64,000 bases of DNA. Source: Streptococcus cristatus ATCC 51100. GTDB lineage: Bacteria > Bacillota > Bacilli > Lactobacillales > Streptococcaceae. The stretch covers positions 1,550,001-1,614,000 of the forward strand of contig NZ_CP050133.1 in the NCBI RefSeq assembly GCF_011612585.1, in the 5' to 3' direction. Positions 10,171 through 18,958 of this stretch are shown here, piece by piece. Numbering within the stretch: the first letter of the stretch is position 1; every line of letters starts with the position of its first letter. Under the pieces are notes generated by a model. The model searched no databases. It worked only from the letters and a program-made list of their open reading frames with translations, and had not been told where the DNA came from. A program made the translations under genes and the position numbers.

Positions 10171-11089
10171 CTACCGCTAAGTTCCGACCCAGACCGTTGA
10201 GAAAGTCCTTGATGTCCATTTTGGGCTTGCCGAATGGCTGTACCGTCTTTAGAGAAAGGGCTCCCTGACCCGCCGCGACCACCAATTCTTTCTTGCTGAT
10301 CGTCAGGATTTCACCCGGACGACCACTGCCTTCTACTTGGCTAACCTCGTAAATCTTGAAGCGCTGGCCAGCTAGCAGGGTATGGGCCACCGGCCAAGGA
10401 TTCATGCCCCGAACCTGATTGAAAATCTGGCGACTGGTCTTTGTCCAATCAATCCGCTCTTGCTCTGGGCTGATATTCGGTGAAAAAGTCACCAGCTCTG
10501 GATCCTGAGGCTGAGCTTGAATCTCTCCCGCCACATAGGCTGGCAAAACTTCTAAAAGAAGGTCGCGGCCAATCACTGCTAGTTTTTCAAAGAGAGTTCC
10601 TACATTATCAGACTCTTCAATAGCTGTCGCTCGACTGGCAATCATATCACCAGCATCCATCTCCTTGACCATCTCCATAATGGTCACACCCGCTTCTTGA
10701 TCACCATTTATCAAAGCATAATGAATGGGCGCTCCGCCACGGTATTTAGGCAAGAGAGAGGCATGGACATTCACCGCGAAGTTAACGCTGTCCAGTAAGC
10801 GGCTCGGCAGAAATTGACCAAAGGCTGCTGTCACGATGCCGTCAGCTCCCAAATTCATAATCTCTTCCAAGTCCGCGCTTTTAGCCAACTTTTCTGGTTG
10901 GTAAACTGGCAAGCCGTTAGCTAAAGCCACTTCCTTAACCGGTGTCATGCGGATTTCCTTCTTGCGGCCCACCGCTCGGTCTGGTTGAGTGACCACTGCT
11001 AAAATTTCATATTGTTCACTCTCCAGCAGGCCTTTTAAGACCGTTGCCGAAAAGTCAGGCGTTCCCATAAAAATTAATTTCACTGTCAT
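10151..11089 (-). CDS. fmt: Methionyl-tRNA formyltransferase
   Basis: This enzyme formylates initiator Met-tRNA from 10-formyl-THF. Motifs include MGTPDFS at the N-terminus, [16 protein letters not shown] (active-site Asn/His region) and the C-terminal tRNA-binding domain. The ORF can extend to 11119, but [13 protein letters not shown] is the expected start. GAGGAA abuts the ATG at 11089, so the in-frame GTG at 11083 may be the real initiator with better spacing (8 nt). It lies downstream of a terminator-plus-promoter unit after priA. Confidence 0.94.
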   Translation of the reverse strand: MTVKLIFMGTPDFSATVLKGLLESEQYEILAVVTQPDRAVGRKKEIRMTPVKEVALANGLPVYQPEKLAKSADLEEIMNLGADGIVTAAFGQFLPSRLLDSVNFAVNVHASLLPKYRGGAPIHYALINGDQEAGVTIMEMVKEMDAGDMIASRATAIEESDNVGTLFEKLAVIGRDLLLEVLPAYVAGEIQAQPQDPELVTFSPNISPEQERIDWTKTSRQIFNQVRGMNPWPVAHTLLAGQRFKIYEVSQVEGSGRPGEILTISKKELVVAAGQGALSLKTVQPFGKPKMDIKDFLNGLGRNLAVGDEFGK

Positions 11090-11139
11090 TTCCTCAAATC
11101 TGTCGCAAAATCCCGTCACCTGCGACTGTTTTTCTTTCT

Positions 11140-11178
11140 ATTATATCAAAAAAGCGAGCAAAGCTGACAGCTCTCGCT
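11140..11178 (-). terminator. priA terminator joined to fmt extended -10 promoter
   Basis: On the minus strand a stem of CTCGCT/AGCGAG plus AGCT/AGCT (11153-11178) is followed directly by TTTTTTGATATAAT. The U-tract of the terminator runs into TGATATAAT (11140-11148), an extended -10 box about 50 bp before fmt. Termination and re-initiation are thus packed in under 40 bp. Confidence 0.75.
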
Positions 11179-11189
11179 CACTTTCGCCA

Positions 11190-13595
11190 TCAGATAAAAT
11201 TCTGGGGTTCATTATCAATACTGAGCCTCAGGTTCTTGTTTTCTGCTTGCTGCGTTAGTTCCAAAACCCGATTGAGCGTAGCTTGCAGATCATCCTCAAA
11301 GCGATACTTCAGTAAAATCTGATAGTGGTAGAGATTGTGGGTTCGAGCAATGGGCTTGGGTGTGGGGCCCAAAATTTGCACCTTGTCCGACAGGCCACCC
11401 CGTAAAATATCCATAACTTGATAAGATTTCTTGACTACCGTTTCCTCATCCTTGTGGGATAGGGTCAGCCCGACTGTATAGTAATAAGGCGGATAGCCCA
11501 ACTGCCGTCGAATTCCCATTTCATAGGCGTAGAAGCCTTCGTAATCCTGTTTTCTGGCAAAGTCAATGGCATAGTGCTGAGGATTGTAAGACTGGATAAA
11601 GACTTGCCCAGCTTTCTCAGCCCGACCTGCCCGACCTGCTACCTGAGTCAGCAGCTGAAATGTCCGTTCTGAAGAACGAAAATCTGGCAAATTCAGAGCC
11701 GTATCCGCATTGAGGACACCGACCAAGGTCACATTAGGAAAATCCAGTCCCTTGGCAATCATCTGAGTTCCCAGCAGAATGTCTGCCTGCCCCTGACCAA
11801 AAGCCTCTAGGATTTCTTCGTGGCTCCCTTTCTTACGGGTCGTGTCCACATCCATCCGCAGAATGCGAGCCTCTGGAAAGAGAGTCGTCAGCTCATCATA
11901 GGCCTTCTGCGTCCCCGTACCATAGTAGCGAATGCTGCGACTGGCACAATTAGGACAGGTTTGTGGAATGTCCTTGGTGAAGCCGCAGTAGTGGCAGTTC
12001 ATGGTCTTGGTATCCATATGTAAGGTCAGAGAAATATCACAGTTGGGACAGGTGTCCACCGTGCCGCATTCCCGACACATGACAAAGCTAGAATAGCCTC
12101 GCCTGTTGAGCATGAGAACCGTCTGCTCACCCTTATTCAGACGATCCTGAATAGCTTCTAGCAAGACTGGAGTAAAATTACTGGCTTCATTTTGCCCGAT
12201 ATAATCTCGGAAGTCCACCACCTGAACCTGAGGAATCTGCGCCAGCGGATTAGCCCGCTTGGTCAGCTGCAAAAAGTCATAGACGCCACGGCTGGCTCTG
12301 GCCCTGCTTTCCAAACTCGGAGTCGCCGAACCCAGCACCAAGACAGCTTGATTGTAACGAGCTCTCAGAAGAGCCACCTCTCTGGCATGGTAGCGAGGAT
12401 TGGAATCCTGCTTGTAGGAGGACTCATGCTCCTCGTCAATGATGATGGCTCCGATATTTGTCAGCGGAGCAAAGATGGCCGAACGCGCACCGACAACGAC
12501 CTGAGCCTCTCCCCGCTCCACCTTGCGCCACTCATCGTACTTCTCACCGTCAGATAGGCCTGAATGCAAAATAGCCACCTTGTCACCAAAGCGCGAAATA
12601 AAGCGATCGGTCACCTGAGGAGTCAGAGAAATTTCCGGCACCAGCATAATCGAAGTCTTTCCTTGACCTAGAGCCTCCTCAATCACCTTGAGATAAACCT
12701 CGGTCTTGCCACTCCCCGTCACTCCTTCTAGCAAAACGGGTTGAGCCTTTTCTTTACCGATTTTCTCACAAATCGCAGCGACCGCGATTGCCTGCTCCTC
12801 ATTGAGAACCAGCTTTTTATCCTGTCGCTCCTTTTGGAAATACGCCGCAGACCGGCTGATCTCTCTCTCCTCTGTGTGAAGAAGCTCCTTTTCTAAGAAA
12901 ATATTGACCACTGCAGGTGAAAAGAGCTCGCGTAAGTCTTTGAGGCGACCTGATTGCGGATTTTCCAGCAGATAAGTCTGAAGCTCCTGCTGCTTTTTCG
13001 CTCGGGTAGAAGGCAGAAACTGAGCCAATTGCTCTCTATCAACTTGATACCAGGTTTCTGTCTTGATATGCTTACGGTCCGTCGCTTGGTATTCCAAGCG
13101 AATCTTACCAGCCTGAGTCAACCGCATGAGCTTGGACTGACTTTTCTTGTCCAAATCAGAAAAACGAAGACTAGCTTCCTGACCAAAAATGGCCTGCCGC
13201 TCCTCAGCTGAAAGCTGCTCCGTTGGATAAAGCAACTTGTCATAGCTGGAATTAAGAAGACTCGGCAACATGGCCTTCAGAATGGAAATTTTATAGGAAA
13301 AGACAGACTGGCGCAATTGGTCAGCTAACCAGAGCTGCTCGGCATTGAGAACCGGCCTAAAGTCAAGAACTTCAGCAATATCTTTCAATTCTCCGATATG
13401 CCCCGCCAGATCTTTAGCCTCCTCATCAGCCAAGCCAACAATCAGCCCCTGAATCAACCGACCGCCCTTACCAAAAGGCACATGCACCCGCATCCCAGCT
13501 TCTAGCATCCCAGAAAACTCCTCTGGAACCGCATAGCTGTATGGTTTATCCGTCTGCATCAGAGGAACATCGACAATAATCTTGGCAACTTTCAC
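11190..13595 (-). CDS. priA: Primosomal protein N' (replication restart helicase PriA)
   Basis: PriA is a 3'-to-5' superfamily 2 helicase that reloads the replisome at stalled forks. The 801-residue protein has the N-terminal 3'-DNA-end binding domain (VDVPLMQTDKPYSYAVP). It also has Walker A GVTGSGKTEVY, the DEEH box (IIDEEHESSYKQD), eight zinc-binding cysteines in CRECGTVDTCPNC and CHYCGFTKDIPQTCPNC, and motif V/VI (GTQMIAKGLDFPNV, QVAGRAGR). Complete and of normal length. It is in the gmk-rpoZ-priA run with a terminator after it. Confidence 0.96.
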   Translation of the reverse strand: MKVAKIIVDVPLMQTDKPYSYAVPEEFSGMLEAGMRVHVPFGKGGRLIQGLIVGLADEEAKDLAGHIGELKDIAEVLDFRPVLNAEQLWLADQLRQSVFSYKISILKAMLPSLLNSSYDKLLYPTEQLSAEERQAIFGQEASLRFSDLDKKSQSKLMRLTQAGKIRLEYQATDRKHIKTETWYQVDREQLAQFLPSTRAKKQQELQTYLLENPQSGRLKDLRELFSPAVVNIFLEKELLHTEEREISRSAAYFQKERQDKKLVLNEEQAIAVAAICEKIGKEKAQPVLLEGVTGSGKTEVYLKVIEEALGQGKTSIMLVPEISLTPQVTDRFISRFGDKVAILHSGLSDGEKYDEWRKVERGEAQVVVGARSAIFAPLTNIGAIIIDEEHESSYKQDSNPRYHAREVALLRARYNQAVLVLGSATPSLESRARASRGVYDFLQLTKRANPLAQIPQVQVVDFRDYIGQNEASNFTPVLLEAIQDRLNKGEQTVLMLNRRGYSSFVMCRECGTVDTCPNCDISLTLHMDTKTMNCHYCGFTKDIPQTCPNCASRSIRYYGTGTQKAYDELTTLFPEARILRMDVDTTRKKGSHEEILEAFGQGQADILLGTQMIAKGLDFPNVTLVGVLNADTALNLPDFRSSERTFQLLTQVAGRAGRAEKAGQVFIQSYNPQHYAIDFARKQDYEGFYAYEMGIRRQLGYPPYYYTVGLTLSHKDEETVVKKSYQVMDILRGGLSDKVQILGPTPKPIARTHNLYHYQILLKYRFEDDLQATLNRVLELTQQAENKNLRLSIDNEPQNFI

Positions 13596-13646
13596 ACTCT
13601 CACCCCGCTTTCCCTAAACGAAAAATAAGATTGAGTAACCCCAACC

Positions 13647-13961
13647 TTAAATTTTCTCACCCTCTTCTTTTTCTTTGGCAATTTGTTCTTTGATCTTGCG
13701 TTCTTCTTCTTCTTTACGCAAACGTTCTTCTTCCGCACGTCGGCGAACTGCTTCGCGTTTTCCTTCTGGATCGGGGTGAATCACGACATTACCAGATTCA
13801 ATTTCTTCCAAAGCGCGTAGCGTTGACTTCACTGATTTGAAATCTTGAGTTGGCTTAGCACCAGCTTCTAGCTCATGGGCACGCTTAGCTTCTAAGATAA
13901 CCAAAGAATATTTTGACGGCACCTTGTCCAACAAGGTGTCAATAGACGGTTTTAACATCAT
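13647..13961 (-). CDS. rpoZ: RNA polymerase omega subunit
   Basis: The omega subunit stabilises beta-prime in RNA polymerase. The 104-residue product has the family core [20 protein letters not shown] and the conserved LEAKRAHEL motif. It ends in a charged coiled-coil rich in Glu, Lys and Arg. It lies 23 bp after gmk, the conserved neighbour order. Confidence 0.93.
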   Translation of the reverse strand: MMLKPSIDTLLDKVPSKYSLVILEAKRAHELEAGAKPTQDFKSVKSTLRALEEIESGNVVIHPDPEGKREAVRRRAEEERLRKEEEERKIKEQIAKEKEEGEKI

Positions 13962-13984
13962 AACTATTTACCTAATTTCTAACT

Positions 13985-14638
<654 letters not shown>

Positions 14639-14644
14639 CTATCT

Positions 14645-14673
14645 AGTGTAACAAAATTGCGCTCATATTTCAA
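14645..14673 (-). promoter_or_regulatory. Promoter of gmk-rpoZ-priA
   Basis: Minus strand TTGAAA (14668-14673), a 17-nt spacer, then TACACT (14645-14650), about 27 bp upstream of gmk. Confidence 0.7.
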
Positions 14674-14732
14674 GAAGATTCAAAGAGATTTCCTTGATAA
14701 TCCTCCCGAATCCTGCTAGATTTCAGACGCTT

Positions 14733-15266
14733 TTATTCATCAAATAAACCTTGAAGGCTGGCGAAAGGACTATTGGCTTCTTTCTTCTCCATTTGCTGCT
14801 TTTGATAGTCTTCCTCCGTCAGCACCTGCCAGTCATTTCCCGTAGGCATACTCGCACCAGCCTCCTCTTCAGGAGTCAAAACTTTCAGCGGAATATGAAG
14901 CAAAATATTGTCCGCCACACTGGCTGCCAGATCGATCGAATCCCCCTCAAATGGTAGAACCAAATCATCTTCCAGCAAATCTTTTTGCACAGAGCCATCT
15001 TCGACAGAAGCAAAGACTTCATGAACCGTGTAAGCTTCCTCCCTATCAACTGGAGCCATACTGCGACTAGAAGCGAGGGTAATCTTGTAGGTCAAGGTGT
15101 AATCCAAAAAATAAAGCCCATTTTCATACTGAGCCTGACCTCTGGCCACGATGTTCTGGATATCTAACACTTCACGATTACGCTCTTGTAGCTCTTGCGC
15201 CAAATCAAATTCTTGGTCAAACTGCAAGCCGCCAGCATTCTTCTTAATTTCTTGAATATTCAACAT
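14733..15266 (-). CDS. YceD/DUF177 family protein
   Basis: This 177-residue acidic protein belongs to the YceD (DUF177) family, usually linked to ribosomal protein L32 or to 23S rRNA accumulation. Recognisable are the N-terminal MLNIQEIKKNAGG and the middle VEDGSVQKDLLEDDLVLPFEGDSIDLAASVADNILLHIPLKVL block. The terminal FASLQGLF is typical. No rpmF follows it here. It stands alone, with an extended -10 (TGATATAAT on the minus strand, hexamer at 15297-15302) just upstream. Confidence 0.85.
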   Translation of the reverse strand: MLNIQEIKKNAGGLQFDQEFDLAQELQERNREVLDIQNIVARGQAQYENGLYFLDYTLTYKITLASSRSMAPVDREEAYTVHEVFASVEDGSVQKDLLEDDLVLPFEGDSIDLAASVADNILLHIPLKVLTPEEEAGASMPTGNDWQVLTEEDYQKQQMEKKEANSPFASLQGLFDE

Positions 15267-15296
15267 TTCAGCCTCATTTTACATTATTTTTTCTTC

Positions 15297-15302
15297 ATTA
15301 TA
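15297..15302 (-). promoter_or_regulatory. Extended -10 promoter for the YceD-family gene
   Basis: TATAAT preceded by TGA on the minus strand, about 30 bp upstream of the start at 15266. There is no good -35, as is common with extended -10 promoters. Confidence 0.55.
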
Positions 15303-15361
15303 TCATTTTCTCGACCAAATACCTACACCCTAAAAAGTGAATAAAGCAACTAAAAACAAAA

Positions 15362-15386
15362 TCTCTCAGCCACTTAGACTGAGAGA
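15362..15386 (-). terminator. Terminator of amino-acid permease gene
   Basis: TCTCTCAG (15362-15369) pairs with CTGAGAGA (15379-15386), and the minus-strand continuation is TTTTGTTTTTAG. It lies 25 bp after the permease stop. Confidence 0.8.
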
Positions 15387-15410
15387 CAACACGTTTTTCC
15401 TAAGAAGGGA

Positions 15411-16796
15411 TTATTTTCGGAATTTGAACTGGCTGTAAAGACCAAAAACGATGATCCAGACAGCTGAACCGATCGCTCCCACTACCGTTGACTCTTGTAA
15501 GAAAAGAGTGACAAAGACAAAGGCAAAGAAGAGCATGGTCAAAGGATTGAGAAACTTGTAAGCTGGCATGAGATAACCATCTGCCATAAAATCTGGTGAC
15601 TTACGATATTTGAGGTGGGCCAGCATAGTCAGACCATAGATAGCGATGTAGACACCAGATGAGGAGGCCGTAATCAGAGCAAAGGAGTCCGATACTCCCG
15701 GAAGAATCTTGATAAAGGCCGCAAAGGCAATGGTAGCCGCCGAAGCCAAAATCGCATTCTGCGGAACATTTTGCCTAGATAGTTTCCCAGCTCCTATTTT
15801 CTCAAGAAAAGGATTGGGCGTATCGTGGGCAATCTGATACAAATGGCGGCCTGTTGAGTAAAGGGTCGAGTTCAGTGCGGAGGCCGCTGAGGTCAGAACC
15901 ACGAAGTTAATCAAGGCTGCCGCCCATTTGAGACCCGCTAACTTAAAAACGATAACAAAGGGAGAGTCAGCCGTTGCCAGTTTTTCCCAAGGAATGATGG
16001 CCATAATGGCAAGGAGAGACCCCCCGTAAAACAAGACAATCCGCAAAGGAATTTCTTTGATGGCCTTTGGCAAGACCGCCCGTGGATTAGCCGTTTCAGA
16101 AGTGGTAATCCCGATAAATTCAATGGCCTGATAGGCAAAGAAGACCATCTGGAAAGCCATGACAAAACTTACAAAGCCATTAGGAAAAAGCTGAAAACCT
16201 CGACCAATATTCCCAAGACTAGCTACTCCGTGAGGCGTTTTAAAGCCTGTCAATACCATAAAAACAGCCGTTGCAATCAAAGCAATGATGGCTACAATCT
16301 TTATCATCGCAAACCAAAATTCGACCTCGCCGAAGACTCGAACCGCTATCAGATTGACCAAGCTAAGAAGAGCTAGAAAGACAAGCTGAATCATCCAAGC
16401 TGGCCAGTCAGGAAACCAGTACTGCACATACTGGGCAACAGCCGTAATCTCAGCCATTCCGATAAAAATCAGAGAAATCCAGTAGGACCAACCAGAAAAA
16501 TATCCCCAGCCAGTTCCCAAATATTTGGTAATAAAGTTGATGAAGGTATGCTGGTCAGGGTCGTAGTAAAGCATTTCCCCAATCGCCCGCATCATCAGAT
16601 ACATGAAAAGGCCTGTCAGCATGTAAATCAAGATAATGGATGGACCCGTCAGGCTAATCGAGCGTCCCGCCCCCAAGAAAAGTCCCGTGCCGATGGTTCC
16701 AGCAATGGCTATAATCTGAACATGCCGATTCTGTAAGCCGCGTTTCATCCCGTTCTTTTCTGTTTTCTCGTTGTTTTTCAACTCATTTTCACTCAT
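15411..16796 (-). CDS. Amino acid permease, APC/AAT family
   Basis: This is a 461-residue, about 12-helix membrane transporter of the amino acid transporter (AAT) subfamily, likely a proton symporter. The hallmark first-helix motif GTIGTGLFLGAGRSISLTGP is at about residues 33-52, followed by GEMLYYDP and the loop region around WFAMIKI. A charged cytoplasmic N-terminus (30 residues) precedes the first helix. The substrate is not determinable from sequence, though relatives carry aromatic, basic or branched amino acids. It appears monocistronic, with its own terminator. The 16797-16962 interval beyond its start shows nothing definite. Confidence 0.85.
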   Translation of the reverse strand: MSENELKNNEKTEKNGMKRGLQNRHVQIIAIAGTIGTGLFLGAGRSISLTGPSIILIYMLTGLFMYLMMRAIGEMLYYDPDQHTFINFITKYLGTGWGYFSGWSYWISLIFIGMAEITAVAQYVQYWFPDWPAWMIQLVFLALLSLVNLIAVRVFGEVEFWFAMIKIVAIIALIATAVFMVLTGFKTPHGVASLGNIGRGFQLFPNGFVSFVMAFQMVFFAYQAIEFIGITTSETANPRAVLPKAIKEIPLRIVLFYGGSLLAIMAIIPWEKLATADSPFVIVFKLAGLKWAAALINFVVLTSAASALNSTLYSTGRHLYQIAHDTPNPFLEKIGAGKLSRQNVPQNAILASAATIAFAAFIKILPGVSDSFALITASSSGVYIAIYGLTMLAHLKYRKSPDFMADGYLMPAYKFLNPLTMLFFAFVFVTLFLQESTVVGAIGSAVWIIVFGLYSQFKFRK

Positions 16797-16962
16797 TCAA
16801 TCATTTCCTTTCACAAATCGCTTTATTGTATCACAATTCAAGCAATTCTGCTAGATTTTTTCATTTTATATAAACATTTACTCTAGAAAATTTATGCAAA
16901 AAGACAGACTCATAGTTCGTAGAATCATTATAACAGACAGGATAAGGCATTGTATGCTGTTC

Positions 16963-17181
16963 TTATGAAGAGGCTCTATCTAGCCCTAACTCCCTTACTT
17001 GTCTAGGATAAACATCCCTATTATCCACCACTTGATGATAATCTGCAAGCAAGTAGCAGTCCTGAAAATTCAGTTCTTCATTTTCCTTAGCATACAAACA
17101 GAAATCATCTTCTAGCTCTTCCGATTTTACAGCCTCCATGATATCTTTTAAAAAATAGGTTTGGTTTTCTTCATTGGTCAA
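16963..17181 (-). CDS. Small acidic protein of unknown function
   Basis: I do not recognise this family. The reading frame spans up to 17199. A TTG at 17181 (giving a product that starts xTNEENQTYF, 72 aa) is preceded by GGAAAGGGACTT, a better ribosome binding site than the ATG at 17199, which lies deep in the upstream GNAT gene. The product is acidic and mixed-charge, with no membrane segment and no Cys motif. It overlaps the GNAT stop by 11 nt, so it is probably translated together with it. Confidence 0.6.
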   Translation of the reverse strand: MTNEENQTYFLKDIMEAVKSEELEDDFCLYAKENEELNFQDCYLLADYHQVVDNRDVYPRQVRELGLDRASS

Positions 17182-17914
17182 AAGTCCCTTTCCATTCATA
17201 GGCCGGATAAGCTCCTAGACATTGATAGTCCAAGCTTTCTGCAACCTTCTTGGAAGCTTCGTTGTGCGCATCCCATAGTGGAAAGAGTGAGCGTTTTTGA
17301 GCTTCTAAAATCATCCGGGCTCCCAAGATTTTGGCCAAGCCCTGCCTTTGGTAGGCTGGCTTGGTAGCAATTTCAATCTCAAGAGCTCCATGATAGACCA
17401 ATCCTGTCGATACAGCAGCGATGATTTCCTTATCTGAATAGAGTAAAAAACCAAAGCCACCCGACGCTTTAAAATGGTCAAAATCAGAAAAATCACCCCG
17501 CAAATCCTGAGACCAGACTTCCTCAGCCAAACGCTCATAACTCTCCTCAACAATCGGACAAAGGTGGTAGTTTACTGGTAGACTGCTCTGACATTTCTCC
17601 AAGGCCTCTGTGTCAAAGTCTGCCCTGTCAGCAAAAGCGTAGCGAGTAAACCGTTGCAACTCACTCTGACTATCCAGAAACTCTTGCCAACTGGGCTCCT
17701 CAGAGATAATGACCTTGTCAGCCAAGCTGTATTTTGTGCTATAGTCCTGCCACAAATCTGGATCCACCTGACCAGCTGGAAAAAGAAAGTTCCCTAGTTG
17801 GTAAAGACAGGATGTCTCAGGAGCATTCATAAAGAACTGCCCTAGACCAGCATCCAAACCGTAAATTACCATATTTTTGGTCCAGGATTGGAAAAGGTTC
17901 TTAGCTTTTTTCAT
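17171..17914 (-). CDS. GNAT-family acetyltransferase
   Basis: The roughly 247-residue protein is a GNAT member of the type with an N-terminal extension. The C-terminal half holds the acetyl-CoA site, seen as IEIATKPAYQRQGLAKILGARMI (motif A, Q/RxxGxA form) at about residues 190-210. NEASKKVAESLDYQCLGAYPAYEW follows near the C-terminus. The N-terminal half is not similar to anything I can name. ATG 17923 abuts GAAGG, so ATG 17914 (MKKAKN) is the better start. It is third in a chain after the Tad2-like gene and the dehydrogenase. Substrate unknown. Confidence 0.8.
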   Translation of the reverse strand: MKKAKNLFQSWTKNMVIYGLDAGLGQFFMNAPETSCLYQLGNFLFPAGQVDPDLWQDYSTKYSLADKVIISEEPSWQEFLDSQSELQRFTRYAFADRADFDTEALEKCQSSLPVNYHLCPIVEESYERLAEEVWSQDLRGDFSDFDHFKASGGFGFLLYSDKEIIAAVSTGLVYHGALEIEIATKPAYQRQGLAKILGARMILEAQKRSLFPLWDAHNEASKKVAESLDYQCLGAYPAYEWKGTFDQ

Positions 17915-17934
17915 TGTTCGCATCCTTCATTCAC

Positions 17935-18633
17935 TTACTTCAAACTCCAGCCGCCGTCAATTTTGATAATCTCGCCCTGCATAGCAGCTGCCTTACCGCT
18001 TGCCAGAAAGAGACTGACATCAGCTACTTCTTGAGGATCCAGCCAGCGCTTGATCGGCGTTTCCTCAGCAACCCAGTCTGCCAGCCCGCCTGGCTCAAAA
18101 TCTGCGGCAGTCATGGCTGTCTTGACAGCGCCTGGCGCCAAGCCAAAGACTTGGATATTTTGATCCGCATAGTCCAGGGCTATCTGCTTGGTCAAACCAG
18201 CTAGAGCATGCTTAGAGGCTGTATAGGCAGCACCGCCGCCGCCAGCCAAAAAACTAGCAATCGAGCACATATTAATGATGATACCAGACTTTTTCTTCAG
18301 CATCTTCTGCAGGTAAAAGCGAGTGATTTTCATGGTTGCGGTCAGATTCAGCGCAAAAATCTGCTCCCAATCCTCGTCACTTGTCTCGTGCAAGGGACGA
18401 TAATCGTCCAAAATACCGGCCGTATTGCAGAGAATGTCCACCTCAGGCAAGCTAGTGAAGAGCGGTGTCAAATCCTCTGTCAAATCCATTTTAAAAAAAC
18501 GTAATTCATTTAGAATCCCCGGATTTTCACCCTTATCTACCCCATAAACACGGTAGCCATTTTCCAAAAAGGTCAGAGCCTGAGCTCGGCCGATGCCCGA
18601 GCTAGCTCCCGTCACCAGCACTGTCTTAGTCAT
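17935..18633 (-). CDS. Short-chain dehydrogenase/reductase (FabG-like)
   Basis: This is an NAD(P)-dependent oxidoreductase of the classical SDR fold. TGASSGIGR (cofactor loop) is near residue 8, CNTAG near 78, and the catalytic Ser, YxxxK (YTASK) and Asn are present. A glycine-rich FLAGGGGAAYTASKHAL segment and the C-terminal QGEIIKIDGGWSLK complete the family pattern. Start ATG 18633 overlaps the Tad2-like stop by 8 nt (ATGACTAA). The longer reading to 18714 is an artefact. The substrate is unknown. It is not in a fab cluster, so it is unlikely to be the housekeeping FabG. Confidence 0.85.
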   Translation of the reverse strand: MTKTVLVTGASSGIGRAQALTFLENGYRVYGVDKGENPGILNELRFFKMDLTEDLTPLFTSLPEVDILCNTAGILDDYRPLHETSDEDWEQIFALNLTATMKITRFYLQKMLKKKSGIIINMCSIASFLAGGGGAAYTASKHALAGLTKQIALDYADQNIQVFGLAPGAVKTAMTAADFEPGGLADWVAEETPIKRWLDPQEVADVSLFLASGKAAAMQGEIIKIDGGWSLK

Positions 18634-18862
18634 CCACTTCCACCCAATCTGTCGCGAGGACATCACAAGGAGTCGGACTCCACATAGAGAATCCCTCCCC
18701 TTCGCCTGAAACATTGATGAGGAAATAAGGTGTCACCTCGAGAGCCACCCCATTCTGCTCAATCGTGTCAAAGAGCTGGACGTAGTTCTCTGCCCCACCC
18801 CAGCCTGTACGCACATATTTTTTCTTGGCCTTAAGGCCTGGTAAAATTTCTTCAAATGTCAT
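18626..18862 (-). CDS. DUF2829 / Tad2-like small protein
   Basis: The 78-residue product matches the DUF2829 pattern. It has an N-terminal TFEEILPGLKAKKKYVRTGW segment, a central hydrophobic strand (TPYFLIN), a WSPTPCD turn and the terminal LATDWVEV. In phages this family includes Tad2, a sponge for the cyclic ADP-ribose-type signals of Thoeris defence, and bacterial members exist. Here it sits in a chromosomal operon and its RBS and first six codons are the island attachment core. GGAG 7 nt upstream of the ATG comes from that core. Anti-Thoeris activity is inference from the family only. Confidence 0.75.
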   Translation of the reverse strand: MTFEEILPGLKAKKKYVRTGWGGAENYVQLFDTIEQNGVALEVTPYFLINVSGEGEGFSMWSPTPCDVLATDWVEVDD

Positions 18863-18875
18863 GGTTTTCTCCTTT
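18844..18875. other. attL: 32-nt direct repeat at left island end
   Basis: This 32-nt sequence is repeated exactly at 32671-32702. The core spans the ribosome binding site, start codon and codons 2-6 of the Tad2-like gene. The integrase gene lies immediately inside. The exact crossover point within the 32 nt cannot be seen. Confidence 0.9.
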
Positions 18876-18882
18876 GTTATCT

Positions 18883-18908
18883 ATAAACCTTGATTTGATA
18901 AGGTTTAT
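18883..18908. repeat. 9-bp inverted repeat inside attL arm
   Basis: ATAAACCTT and AAGGTTTAT form perfect 9-bp arms around an 8-nt loop, 7 nt inside the attachment core and 50 nt after the int stop. It could be a terminator-like end for int or a recombination-protein site. No U-tract follows on the minus strand. Confidence 0.5.
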
Positions 18909-18937
18909 GAACCTCTGAAATAAGGTGGTTTTTAAAT

Positions 18938-18958
18938 TTGTTCACCTTTTTGTGGACT
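18938..18958 (+). repeat. Left 21-nt arm-type repeat of the island
   Basis: The sequence starting TTGTTCACCTTTTTGTGGAC is repeated exactly at 32547-32567, in the same orientation. It lies 63 nt inside attL and 104 nt inside attR. In the excised circle the two copies would flank attP, like integrase arm-binding sites. It abuts the integrase stop codon. Confidence 0.65.

Noticed and set aside
15411..16796. Assigning a specific amino acid to the permease
   Set aside because: The AAT subfamily is clear but substrate specificity cannot be read from the sequence.
18626..18714. Extended N-terminus of the SDR protein
   Set aside because: The extra 27 residues lie within the Tad2-like gene; the standard SDR start at 18633 has the expected cofactor loop position.
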